From Candidatus Opimibacter skivensis (lineage in GTDB: Bacteria; Bacteroidota; Bacteroidia; Chitinophagales; Saprospiraceae): DNA of 64,000 bases. Both the position numbers and the translations under genes were made by a program. Where the stretch lies: assembly GCA_016722045.1 (NCBI GenBank), contig JADKGY010000029.1:1-64000 (forward strand), given 5' to 3'. The first letter of the stretch is position 1. Each line of letters opens with the position of its first letter. Shown in pieces: positions 10,701 to 22,193 of the stretch. The notes beneath the pieces were generated by a model that saw only the letters and a program-made list of their open reading frames with translations, made no database searches and was not told the origin of the DNA.

Positions 10701-11141
10701 CAAACTTTGATAATGGAAGGTGTAGTCACTCCGGCAGAGTTAGGTATTATCACACCCTTCAGGGCACAGATCGCAGAAATAAAAAGATACCTACCACATG
10801 AACTTCAGGAGAATGAAGACCTAATCATTGATACCGTCGAGCGTTACCAGGGAGATGAACGCAAGGTGATTATTTTTTCTACAACAGTAGCTTCTGCAGT
10901 TCAGGTTAGAAACATGCAAAACATTTCTCTTTCTGACCCGCTTAGAACCGACCGCAAACTACTAGTGAGCATATCACGTGCAGAAGAACAATTAATTGTG
11001 TTGGGCAATTCCTCAGCCTTACAGGCGGCTGATGGATACAGGGATATGATTAGCTACATGAAAAATCATAATGGTTATTTAAGTCGAGAATGGGCAGAAG
11101 GAGTAATTAATTCAAATTTTAGTAAGATAATCAATGATTGA
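7775..11141 (+). CDS. Dna2-like PD-(D/E)XK nuclease / SF1 helicase fusion (three frameshifts)
   Basis: Pieces 7775-9343, 9315-9500, 9427-10710 and 10680-11141 rejoin into about 1120 residues after single-base indels near 9325, 9472 (A-run) and 10655 (C-run). The first 330 residues are unassigned. A PD-(D/E)XK site follows: G-R-I-D-L-L (about 353-358), I-L-E-L-K-S-G (about 373-379) and H-M-Q-V-V-C-Y-D, as in Cas4/Dna2. The C-terminal half is an SF1B (Upf1/Dna2-type) helicase: G-P-P-G-T-G-K-T, V-I-I-D-E-A-S-Q, V-G-D-H-K-Q-L-P, D-H-Y-R-M-H, T-V-E-R-Y-Q-G-D-E and V-S-I-S-R-A-E-E. It overlaps both hsdM and hsdS, so it is built into the restriction operon. It probably unwinds and cuts DNA. Its role beside HsdR is unknown. 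Confidence 0.85.
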
Positions 11142-12352
11142 GTGGAAAGAGTTTAAACTAAAAGATGTAACATTAAAAATTGGTAGTGGTGCAACACCAA
11201 GAGGAGGTTCCAATGTATATAAGAAAAAAGGAATCAGTTTAATCAGAAGTCAAAACGTTTTGGACTTTCGGTTTTCTGAAGAGGGTCTGGCCTTTATTGA
11301 TGAGGAACAAGCAAAGGATTTAAGTAATGTCACAGTCCAAGAAAATGATATTTTACTAAATATAACCGGTGATAGTGTCGCAAGGTGCTGTCTTGTGCCA
11401 ACTTCGAGATTGCCAGCCAGAGTCAATCAGCATGTATCAATTATTCGTCCCAATCCAAATATTGCCTTTTACGACTTTGTATTTTACTATTTGCAATTCA
11501 TCAAACCCGAACTTTTAATTAATGCAGAAATAGGCGCAACCCGGAATGCGATTACCAAAGGAATGATTGAAGAAATTGAAATCTTCTTACCATCACTTTC
11601 CGAACAAAACGTCATTTCCTCAATTCTCAGGAGTCTGGATGATAAAATAGGCTTGCTTCAACATCAAAACGTCAGTTTAGAAGGCATGGCAGAAACTCTT
11701 TTTATGCAGTGGTTTGTGGAGGAGTCGAAAGTAGAATGGCCTGTTACAACTTTCGATCAACACGTTGAAGTTTTTAGAGGTCTCAGTTATAAAGGAAGTG
11801 GACTATCCGTATCAGGAGTAGGACTGCCAATGCATAACTTAAATTCTGTATTTGAAGGTGGTGGATACAAATTTGAAGGAATCAAATACTACACTGGCGA
11901 ATACAAGGAAAGACATTTGGTAAATGCAGGTGATATTATTGTAACTAATACTGAACAAGGTCATGATTTAAAACTAATTGGATATCCAGCAATTGTACCA
12001 GAAACTTTTGGGGAAAAGGGATTATTCAGCCAGCATATTTACAAATTAGCATTATTAAAACCGAGCTACTTATCGAATGAATTTCTATACTACCTTATTA
12101 AATTACCAATTGTTAGAGAACAAATAACAGCAGCTACGAATGGTTCTACAGTTAAATATGCTTGCCATTGATGGACTGCAGCGTCCTGTGTTTCAATTGC
12201 CACCGAAACAAAAAGTAAATTATTTTACAGAAATTGTTAAATCTCATTGGAAGAAAATAAATTTAAATCAAAGACAAATACTAACTCTCACTACTCTGAG
12301 GGATGCATTGTTGCCGAAGTTGATGAATAGAGAACTAAAAATAAATTTTTAA
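11134..12352 (+). CDS. hsdS: Type I restriction-modification specificity subunit HsdS (one frameshift)
   Basis: Frames 11134-12171 and 12140-12352 join by removing one A near 12153, giving T-V-N-M-L-A-I-D-G-L. The protein is about 406 residues with two target-recognition domains. The first starts E-W-K-E-F-K-L-K-D-V and includes G-A-T-P-R-G-G. The central conserved helix has I-S-S-I-L-R-S-L-D-D-K-I (about 163-174). The second domain starts at W-P-V-T-T-F-D-Q. The last conserved helix ends in L-R-D-A-L-L-P-K-L-M-N. The start overlaps the nuclease-helicase gene by 8 bases, and the Shedu-like gene follows after 3 bases. Confidence 0.93.
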
Positions 12353-12355
12353 AAA

Positions 12356-13662
12356 ATGGTTAAAGGATTAGAAAAACAAAAGCCCGAAGAAGAAATAAGA
12401 GAAGAAATTTTAAAAGGATTTACCCACAAAGGACGTTTATTTCTATATTGATTCTAAAAAAACATAAACCAATTAAGTAGAGAAGTTTTTAAAAAAAGAA
12501 GATAAGGAAATTCACTATCCTATTGGTTACAACGGAGGATCAAATACTCCAAAATTGAAAAATTTATTTACGAAGGTTTTAATGGTCACTTACCGACCGG
12601 TATTAGCAAATCGGCTAGTCGTGGATTGGGATTTACAAAATTTCTAAAACCGGTAATTTTATACCTTGAATCACAATTTCCGTTAGGTATCATAAAAATT
12701 GTTAAACTTGGCACATCCGGATTTAGTGAAGATCAAAAGATACTCACGTTAACTGAGGAACAACTTGATGTTCTGCATTCTGTATTTAAACACAATGATA
12801 AAAAGCAAAAAGAGGATAACGAAATTCTTGCATCTGAACAGCTAAATTTATTGTTTCCGGAAAATGTTACAGTGGGAGAAAGGTTATATATTGGTAATTC
12901 TATTTCTATAATTCTCTCCTCTTGAAACAGTCACTCGCAGAGTTCACTGATGAGGATAAAGATGCAATACAAGATCTATTTGATAAATTATTGTTAACAG
13001 GAGACTTTCTCAATTCTGATACTTTAATAAAAACTAAAGAATCAATAGATGAAAAGTATATTGAGGATGTGATTCAAGAATACAAGGAACTCCTAAAACA
13101 AAAAACTGAAACTGAAAATTTGGAAAAGAAGTGGCAAAAGTTTTTAAAAATACACAGTTGGATTTTTTCATATTTGTTTTCATTCCCCATCATATTGCAT
13201 AAAGATGAAGCTTATGTTGGAGGTAAGGGAATATCAAATACTAATGGAAAAATAACTGATTTTTGATTAAAAATGAACTTACCAAAAATGTTGCTTTTGT
13301 AGAAATTAAAACTCATAGGACAGAACTCTTAAAAAAGGGAAAGCTTATCGAGGGACAGATGTCTTTGCAATGAGTTCAGATTTATCAGGTGGCATAACCC
13401 AAGTCCTTAATCAACGAGACAATTTTCAAAAGCAATTCGCAATCCATAAAATGAATAGTGATGATAAAAAGTTTGAATCTTTTAATTCAAAGTGTGTAGT
13501 TTTAATGGGATCTATAGCTGATCTTAATTCAAAAGAAATTAGCTCTTTTGAATTATTCAAAATAATAGTAAAGATGTTGAAATAGTAACTTTTGACGAAT
13601 TACTAAAGCGTTTTGAAAATTTAAGAGAGCTAATGATTGGAAATGTTAGCCAACAAGACTAA
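12356..13662 (+). CDS. Shedu-like (SduA, DUF4263) immune nuclease, several frameshifts
   Basis: ATG 12356 lies 3 bases after hsdS. The product is spread over several frames (12356-12449, about 12420-12560, 12626-12925, 12922-13266, about 13265-13372, 13370-13585 and a last frame to TAA 13660-13662), together about 435 residues. The C-terminal part is the DUF4263 nuclease: W-Q-K-F-L-K-I-H-S-W-I-F, F-S-F-P-I-I-L, G-K-I-T-D-F, V-E-I-K-T-H and K-C-V-V-L-M-G. The D and E-x-K residues form a PD-(D/E)XK-type site. Shedu proteins are single-gene anti-phage nucleases. The N-terminal part, with E-G-F-N-G-H-L-P-T-G and G-T-S-G-F-S-E-D-Q, is a variable sensing region in this family. It is heavily damaged as read, so it may be inactive unless the indels are errors. 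Confidence 0.78.
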
Positions 13663-13766
13663 AATTCAATTTTATTTTATTCAGATGTGTAACAACCATG
13701 AAAATTGCTTGAGTTTTCCTCTTTCATAATGTATTGAAACGGAAATAAATTAAGTTTAAATTTAAT

Positions 13767-15146
13767 ATGAATTTATATTCTAATAATATTAGTGTCGATA
13801 TCTTCACTGATCATGATGATTCCATCTTCAGCGATGACTCCTTCGACCCATTAGGCCTACAGATGGTATGGACATCACTGGGCAATAAAGTTTTTCGTAA
13901 TCGTCTGAATACAGTCAGCACCAACATCCGCTACTATACCCTCAACCTATTCCACCATCTCGTCATCCAGCAATTGGAAGAAAAGTATGAGGATAAAATA
14001 ACCAATCTCATTGGACGCCCACCCTATGACAATCGGTCAGATCTGTATGATGGCTTGATCGTTTTCCTGGAATGTCTCCTGGTCCATGTTCTTTCCAGTG
14101 ACAATGTGGATGAAGATGTAAAAAGAACTCTTCATCCCAGGCATCTCAGCACTTCAGCGCATTAAGATCCGGAATGCATCAGACAAAAACGTAACCGGTA
14201 TTGTAGTGGATAAAAAGATGGTATCCTCATCCGTCACATCCTCCTCGGTATCCATGGACGTCACAAAGGACCGTTCACTCAAATGGGCATCTTCGGCAAA
14301 CTGCATTATTATACAGATAAATCACTATGGAAAGAAATCAGGCAACTCTTCAAATCTCCTTCTTGGACTTCACTAATGGAGGCATTGCTCAAACTGATGG
14401 ATAAGCATATTCTTTCCTCAAAAGTCCATGGAAACAAACATATCCGTGTAAAAGTCTCAGAGGTATTGAATGACACCCTCATCCATCAGTATATCAAGGC
14501 TATTCAGCCAGAACATTTTACAACAAAGGAGATTATCCATTTTTGGGAAACACGGCTCGGCGTTTCGGAGAAAGAAAGCACAGCCGGCTTGTTATATAAT
14601 TTTATTCACAAAGCTGGTGGTCAAATTGATTTTGATCAGACGCTTCAATCCCTTCACAAAACAAATCCTACAACTGAACTCGATGCCATCAATGCTATAG
14701 AGCCATTCATCACTGCCATCCAGAAGATCATGAATCGATTGTTGGCGCGTGGAACATCTGAAGTGGACAATGAGCTAAAGGCATTTATGGGATTGCATCT
14801 TGATCACCCAAAATTCAACATCGCTCGGATGCAGGAATTTCTCAATGAATCTTATCTGAATCCGGAATCCATTCGCAGGCTTAATGAACTAATCAACATC
14901 TATCTGAACTCTTCTCGTGGCAAGGACAAGGAAAAACTTGTTAATGATTTGATCGAGTTCCATAAAACATTGATGAAACGACGTAGTAATCTCCCGTGGA
15001 TTACGATCGGACGCAATCACTCCATCACGCAGCACCGATCCTTTCAATATAATGAAAGGGAGATGGAAGCTTTATCCGATCATAGCTGGGTCAATAATTA
15101 TTATCTCAGCACGCTTGTCAGCTTATACCAGGGATTACACCATTGA
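13767..15146 (+). CDS. Unrecognised helical protein, first gene of the PLD/helicase module (frameshifted)
   Basis: Frames 13767-14165 and 14283-15146 are linked by an intermediate frame (K-E-L-F-I-P-G-I-S-A-L-Q-R-I and, after one more base, D-G-I-L-I-R-H-I-L-L-G-I-H-G-R-H-K-G-P), making about 460 residues. It looks largely alpha-helical, cytosolic, with no nucleotide-binding or nuclease motif that I can see. Its stop overlaps the ATG of the PLD-fold gene (ATGA at 15143). It is preceded by 104 bases of AT-rich DNA after the Shedu-like gene, a possible promoter position. Likely a partner or sensor of the PLD/helicase pair, by location only. Confidence 0.6.
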
Positions 15147-16908
15147 TGAAACTTTACCAGGCCTACAAATCGATTACAGATAAAATCAAGCCCATTGATA
15201 CGGCCTGGTTCACGACATTCAATCTGGATGTGGAATTGGTAGAAAAATTCTTATTGTCGCAATTGATTGACAAAGCACCGATCGAATTAAAGACAGCGGA
15301 GGATTATGAAGGAATGAACCTTGAACTCAAAGGCATCGATATCAAAGTGTGGTATGATTACAGAGCCATGAATACCCAAAGTCCGAAGCGAACAACTGTG
15401 GATTTTATCTCCACAGATCCCAGGTCATTTTTTGATTCCAAGTCACACAATATTGTTTTTCACCCCAAAGTGATCTTCCTGAAAGGCAAAGGAGGAGCCT
15501 ATCTGTTATCAGGATCCGCCAATCTATCCATTTCTGCCTGGAGTACAAATAAAGAAGCTGTAATGATCAAAGAGATCATGCACAAAGAGAATGCGGATGA
15601 GATCATTGGATTTTTTGATTCTTTATTTACAAAAAACGGACTTTTATCAGATGCTAAAACCCCATTGAGTGCATGGAGAAACAAATTATCCGGCGGTACT
15701 TCAGGTTGGAATTTTTTATCCATAGCCTGCAATCGGAAAAAACACTCTTTGATAAACTAGGCAAAGGATCATTGACAACCTGGTCACCGTATTTCTAAAA
15801 ACACAACCGATCTACTGCAACGGCTCCTTAAAGCAGGCTATTCCAATATTACTCTCGTACCAGATATTTCACCGGCAGGTAAAATCAGGATCACTCCGGA
15901 AGAATTAACAAGTATTTCAAAACACAAGCAAATTGAAATACTGAAATCAAAAGAGACTGGTGATTCAAAAAGTAATGTTTCAAGAATAACCCATGCCAAA
16001 GTATGGCTGACAGATGAAAAATTAGGTATCGGATCATGGAATTGTTCATATCGTGCTACAGGATTTGGCATATCTCCACAGGAAAGAAATATTGAAGCTG
16101 GCATTATATTAAATACATCTCCTGCTATTAGAAATTCACTCATCAATACGCTTTTGCCTTTGAATGCGAAGTTGGTCAACGGCACAAGTGAAGCTGAAAT
16201 GGATGAAGAATGGGACAAGATGCTGAATCCATTTACGATGGAATGTAAATAACCGCTGATTGGGTTCAATTTAAATATAGCATACAGAGTGAAGAACTAA
16301 AAGGATACTGGGCAGTCTTACCTGACAAGCCAAATGAAAAAATTCCGTTGTCAGAAATAGCTGGCCTTTCCTTTAGAGAAAACTATAAACGTGTACTAAA
16401 AGATAAATCCTTCTCTATTCGTAATCAGGAAGACAAAGAGGTATATGCCGGTTTTTTAATTGAGGAGGGAACACACAAACGGCCAGTGTATGGATATCAG
16501 ACCTTACTGGACGTATTTGACGCACTGCTTGAAAACCCGCTGAATGAAACCTCCCGTAAAGTGTGCCTATATAAAATTGATGGAGAAGAAGAAGTGGATA
16601 ATCTTCAGATTAATTTCGAATACACCGGCAATGAATCTTATTACATGATGTTTGTTGCCTTCCAGCGACTATTTGATGCTATAGAGCAAAATGCTGATAA
16701 GCCCGGAAAGCTTGATGATATCGGATTCAGACTTCCAGGTTCTTTGATTAAAGTGGCTGATCTTGTGAAAGAAGCAATTCAAACATTACATAAGGAGAGT
16801 AGTCCGGATAATATTCTTTATCATTATTTCATTACTGCGGAGTTGAACAGGTGTATTGAACGATTCAATGTGGAAAGTGAAACTTTTATTGCAAGACTCG
16901 CATCGTAA
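15143..16908 (+). CDS. Phospholipase D-fold (HKD) nuclease-like protein (frameshifted)
   Basis: Frames 15143-15760, about 15765-16250 and 16348-16908 rejoin after an indel region near 15735-15810 and a lost A near 16247, giving about 588 residues. Two HKD-type half-sites are visible: F-H-P-K-V-I-F-L-K-G with G-S-A-N-L-S (about 15460-15530), and T-H-A-K-V-W-L-T with G-S-W-N-C-S (about 15985-16050). This is the paired active site of PLD-superfamily nucleases. The C-terminal 200 residues are unassigned. The TAA at 16906 is followed in the same frame by 29 more codons (H-L-I-E-Y-M-D-P-T) ending at 16996 inside the helicase start, so the natural protein may be longer. Confidence 0.78.
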
Positions 16909-16987
16909 CATCTGATTGAATACATGGATCCTACCTCCGATGATATACGATTTATAAAAAAACTAAAAGAGGAATTCGGATATCACC

Positions 16988-19900
16988 ATGCATAAGATCA
17001 CTCCTGAACACCTCACCGAAACGGTCAATTTCTTCTACAATCATCCTGACTGGTATTATGATCGAGATCTTTCCATTGGTATTCCCAAAATCCAGGCAGA
17101 AGGGACAGCCAAGCTTTGGAATATGTTGCTCGACAAAAGAATTGCTCTCCTTGCAGATGAGGTGGGTATGGGCAAAACGATCAGGCACTTGCGCTCATGA
17201 CCATTCTATGGCAGCAAAAGCCTGATGCTAAGTCCTTCTGTATGCGCCGAATGAGAATGTGGCGCTAAAATGGATTCGGGAATATCAAAATTTTATCCGC
17301 TATCACTACCGGCCCGATGATGATGTGATAAAGTCATCTTTGAATGGAACGCCATTGAGAGAAGCCATCTACTGTGAAAACCATCTTCAACTTCTTCAGG
17401 AGTGTGATAAGAAATGGCCTTCCTTCTACGTGTGCAAAACCTCATCATTGAGTGGGTTCATTTCCCCTAAAATCACGGAGGATGCATTGTCTGCCATTGG
17501 GATGAAAGTTCAAATAGCTGTAAACGAAAAATCCGATGATAAGGAAAAGAATAAGTGGGTTTACACATTGGGGAAGAAAAGTAATGATCTTATCTATAAA
17601 TACTTCAGCACGAATGATGAGCCTCCATTTGACCTACTCATTTTTGATGAAGCTCATTATTTGCGACGGGCAGAGGGTGATTCTCTGCGAAGTATTGCTG
17701 CTCACGCTTTTTTTGCGGGTCGGATATCAACGATCCTTATGCCTGGGATACACACAAACCGCTTGCAGGTAAAGTACTTTGCCTGACCGCCACGCCAAAC
17801 CATTCAGCACCCGAGGACATAAAGAGCATATTAGGTTTGTTTGAGCCAGCCTATCGGAAGCACACGGCCATCGAAATCCTGAATGAATTGTGTGTTCGTC
17901 GATTCAGGAGATTGGAAGGAAAAACAAAACATGAATACCGTCAGGAAATTTCAGAGGGAGTTGAAATGCAGCATTTGAGAGAACGATTATTTTTTGCTGC
18001 GTATCATAAGGGACTTGTCAAATCGAAAGCAGAAGCAGCAGGAGATGATCAAAAGGCTAAAGCCGACAATCCATACAGAGTGCTGTTTGGCTATCTTGAA
18101 GGATTCGAATTTCTACCTCAATCCAATGATGCCCAAAAGATCAATAAATCCGAAGTGACTGATTTTCATCATCAGGATGATTCAAATGTGATTGTGAAGC
18201 TATCGAGCAGTATAAACAGGTATACAAAGTTCGACCTGAACATCCGAAATACCAGAAAATAACGGAGGTGCTTCAACCAGTAGCGTCTAACGAATTTGCA
18301 CCAGAGAAAAAACTCGTATTCGTAAGACGAATAGCTTCCGTGTATGAGATCAGCAGTCGAGTGATCGAACATTATGATAATGCCTATAGGCAATTTCTGA
18401 ACCCTGTTTTTTCTAAGAATGAAAACAAATCGATTGAAGAGAATGCAAGGGCATTTTTTTATCGACTGTCTAAAGGAGACGAAGAAATCATAGATGATGT
18501 CATCGAAGTAAAAAGAAAAATAGCCAGGATTCCATCGACAAAGTGGGTGATATTGAAAGTCAGTTTTTAAGCTTATTCACGGTTCGAAAAGAAGGAAAAT
18601 ACCGAACAACCGACTGTTCTAATTTCAGGCTTCGATTTCTAAAAAAGGATCAGATTTTTTCAGCATTCTTTGAACCTCCTTCCGATTACCATACAGGTAT
18701 TTACCGTATCACAACTGTCCCGACAAACCAGGGCGGCAAAAGACTTTATAAAAGCGCAGTCCAGCAGTCTCGATTTGATAATCTTCCTTCTGATGATGGC
18801 AATAAACTCATATTGGAACAACATTTTGCCAACGCGGAAGCTGTCGATAAGATGGTCATTCAGGAAGTGCAACTTGAAACATTGCTTACTATTTGGTTAA
18901 CCTATGAAATAACTGAGACTGAACACAAATCTGAAATTCTTAAAGCAAGAGAAGAATTTTATGGTCTTCATGTTTTTGAAAAAGAAGGATTAGCCCAATA
19001 CCTTGAAAAGGGATTTCTTTTCAGCAGTCAGTTTATCATTAGATTCTATGCACTATACCGTCAGATTATAAATCAGGGCGATCTGAGAGGAGAAGATTTA
19101 TACAGAGAATTTTGTTTAAGAGTGCGGGTTATGATGGATGCATCAGGAATATCAAGGTTAATCACAAAACCATTTTGACATTCAGACTTTTTTATAAAAA
19201 AAGAACTTGGGCTTACTGAACAAACTATCTTACAGGAAAGTTGGTCTTTTCTTAACAATACGTTACCTGCATATCCCTTTTGCAGTGACAATCGAAGGGA
19301 TTCTATGATAAAGGCATTTAATTCACCTTTTTATCCCGATGTACTTGTTTCGACTTCAGTGCTGCAGGAAGGGGTTGATTTACATTACCATTGTTCAGAG
19401 ATCATTCATTATGGAATAGCATGGACACAGGGTGACAATGAACAGCGTGTGGGTCGTGTAGACAGAATGTTTGGAAAATTAAATACCCAGCTCAAAGAAA
19501 ATCCGAATGCTACCCTACCTATTCATTATCCCTACCTAAAAAATACAATCGATCAGGACCAAGTCGCCAGGTTTATTGTGCGGAAACATTATTCAGAAAA
19601 GCTTCTTGATCAGCTTAAAAATATCCAATTCAGTAATGAAATTAATTTTAAAGAACGTATCTCGGAAGAAGAATGGGGCAAGTACCTAAATGTTCCGGGT
19701 AAGGCAACCATGGAACATGATCCTTTCCCTGTTGATTACTCAACTGACTTTTCAGGCATTCTGCTACCATCTTTAAACATTTCAAAACCTAATGACGTAG
19801 ATGCATTCCTGGCACCATTATGGAATACAATCCAGGAGCGCTTTGGACATGAATTCGTGTTATTCAAAAAAGAGATCTTAAAACAGGTGATCAAAAAATT

Positions 19901-20601
19901 GTTTGCCGTCAAGCATATTCGTGAAAATCAACGTCATCAGCCTATAATCGGTGAAATTGGGTATAGCGAACCAGGACTTTATTTCTTAAAAAAACCAGTT
20001 TACTTCATCCGGTTATCTACACCATTTGCTAGGCGATTTCAGGCTATAAGTGACATTAATAAATTGGGAATAATACAGGATATTTACAATAATAATCCAT
20101 TACTTAAAATTTGTTGGAACAGGGAAGTCAAGGGTTTCTTTCGGTTTTATGTTTGCATAGATCTTCCATTGTTTATGTCAAAGGACAACAATTATAACAT
20201 CAGTCAAAAAGAACTTATTACCGCTTTTGAAACACTTATTGAGTTTAGCGATGACCTGGAGTTGAAGCTTTATGGAACAAAAGTGGATATTAAAAACGAA
20301 GAAGTCATTGAGGGTGCTGATACCATCTGGGAAAAAGTACAGCATGGTGAACTTTCCAGCGATCGAGGACAGAACTTAGAAAAAGGATGGAAAAAATCTG
20401 CTTCTAATCAATATATTTATAAGGAGAAAGAGCTATATACAGAGCCTTATGAAGAAATTTATCAATTCAATCACAAGCAAATTTTCCTGCGGAAAAAATG
20501 AAAGGGGGAGCACATGGCTCCAGACAGGAATGTATAAAAATGATGCTTTGTCAGAAGAATGTTTTTTACTGGATAAAATATTAGATACGATAAAAGTTTG
20601 A
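16988..20601 (+). CDS. SF2 (SNF2/DEAD-like) helicase of the PLD module, many frameshifts
   Basis: Frames 16988-17200, 17259-17786, 17837-18262, 18268-18570, 18543-19178 and 19305-20501, plus a tail to TGA 20599-20601, rejoin to about 1200 residues. Visible motifs are L-A-D-E-V-G-M-G-K-T (Walker A), A-P-N-E-N-V-A-L-K-W (Ia), L-L-I-F-D-E-A-H-Y-L (DEAH), C-L-T-A-T-P-N (III), V-S-T-S-V-L-Q-E-G-V-D (V) and Q-R-V-G-R-V-D-R (VI). A large unassigned insert of about 450 residues separates the two helicase lobes, and a 400-residue C-terminal region follows. It overlaps the PLD gene upstream and the AlbA_2 gene downstream, so helicase and PLD nuclease are likely one complex. Other defence families couple helicase and PLD domains, but I cannot name this one. 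Confidence 0.82.
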
Positions 20602-22091
20602 ATAAAAAAAAAGATTCATATTATAAAAAATCTACTTTGACAAAAATTGACCTCGGTGCCCTTCTAAAAGATTTACAGACTCTCCAACAGGAATGCGAAT
20701 GGGTAGAATTTAAGGTTAATAATAGTAACCCTTTTGATATTGGAAAATATCTATCCGCATTGAGCAATAGCGCTTGTTATCACGGCGAGAAATATGGCTA
20801 CTTAGTATATGGAATTGAGAATGAAACTCATCATGCGATTGGAACATTGTTTTACCCATCAAAAGAAAAGAAAGGAAATCAAGAGTTGGAGAATTGGTTA
20901 GCTACACAACTAAATCCTAAGGTTGATTTTAACATTTTCGAATGGGATATGAATGGGTTACATTTTGTGATTTTAAGAGTTGAAGCCACTAAAAATTCGC
21001 CCGTGAGTTTCAAAGGGGAGTCATTCATCAGAATTGGAACATATAACAAGCCTTTGGATGAACATCCTGAACGTGAGCGAAAAATTTGGAATCGTGACAA
21101 TAATTACATTTTTGAAAGAGAAAATGCAATTGAGGGCATTACGGATATCGATGTTCTTTCGTTGATCGATTATCCGGGTTATTTTGATATGATTAAATTT
21201 CCACTGCCTGATAACCGGAAAGGAATCATCGAAAGATTGTTACAAGACAAAATCATTCAAAGGAATGGTAATGGGTTTGACATTACAAATCTTGGTGCAA
21301 TTTTATTTGCTAGAGATATTGATGCTTTTGACACCATATCCAGAAAAGCGATAAGGTGGTCATTTACGATGGAAAGAATCGGACTAAAACCAAGAAGGAA
21401 CAGCTTGGTAAAAGAGGATATGCCCTGGGTTTTAATGGCTTAATTCAATACATAGCGGATCAGTTACCTTCTAATGAAATAATTGATAATGCTTTAAGAC
21501 GGGAAGTAACGTCATACCCTATTTTGGCAATTAGAGAACTTGCTGCTAATGCGCTCATTCATCAGGATTTCAGCGTTAAAGGGGCTTCGCCGATGATAGA
21601 GATATTTGACAATCGGATAGAAATTACAAACCCAGGTAAGCCGCTAATAGACCCTTTGCGTTTCGTTGATCACAGCCCCTCAAAGTCGCAATGAGGTTTT
21701 GGCTAGATTTATGCGACGCTTGAATATCTGTGAAGAAAGAGGAAGCGGTATAGATAAGGTGATTTTTGAATGTGAATATTACCAGTTACCTGCACCTGAG
21801 TTTATAGTTGGCGACAACTACACAAGAATAATCCTTTATGGTCATGTCAGATTTAGAGAAATGGATAAAAAAGATAAAGTACGTGCCTGTTATCTTCATG
21901 CTTGTTTAAAATATGTTTCCGGAGAATATATGACAAACCTAAGCTTACGTGATCGATTTGGGATAGAAGAACACAACTATTCTATTGCCTCAAGGATCAT
22001 TTCTGAAACAATACAAGCGGAATTAATAAAGGATTACGATGATGAAAACAAGTCAAAGAAATATGCGAAATATGTCCCATTTTGGGTCTAA
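20598..22091 (+). CDS. AlbA_2 domain / GHKL-type ATPase putative regulator (frameshifted)
   Basis: TTG 20598 overlaps the helicase stop. Frames 20598-21443, 21356-21694 and 21666-22091 join after indels near 21355 and 21670, giving about 498 residues. The N-terminal AlbA_2 (Schlafen-like) domain has E-W-V-E-F-K and G-Y-L-V-Y-G-I-E, then F-I-R-I-G-T-Y. The middle ATPase-like domain has R-E-L-A-A-N-A-L-I-H-Q-D, E-I-F-D-N-R-I-E-I-T-N-P-G and G-S-G-I-D-K. A winged-helix-like tail follows. Such COG2865 proteins often accompany restriction and helicase genes and are usually called putative transcriptional regulators. It ends 102 bases before hsdR. Confidence 0.82.
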
Positions 22092-22193
22092 AAGCTTATG
22101 TGACGGTCATGTGATTGTTATCAAAATATATTTTACAAGTAATTGATATTCAATATTTTAATTTAATATTTTATGTGATTTTTAGCTTAAAAT

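Noticed and set aside
16924..16996. Separate 24-codon gene between the PLD and helicase genes
   Set aside because: It is in frame with the PLD gene and more simply its C-terminal extension after a doubtful stop.
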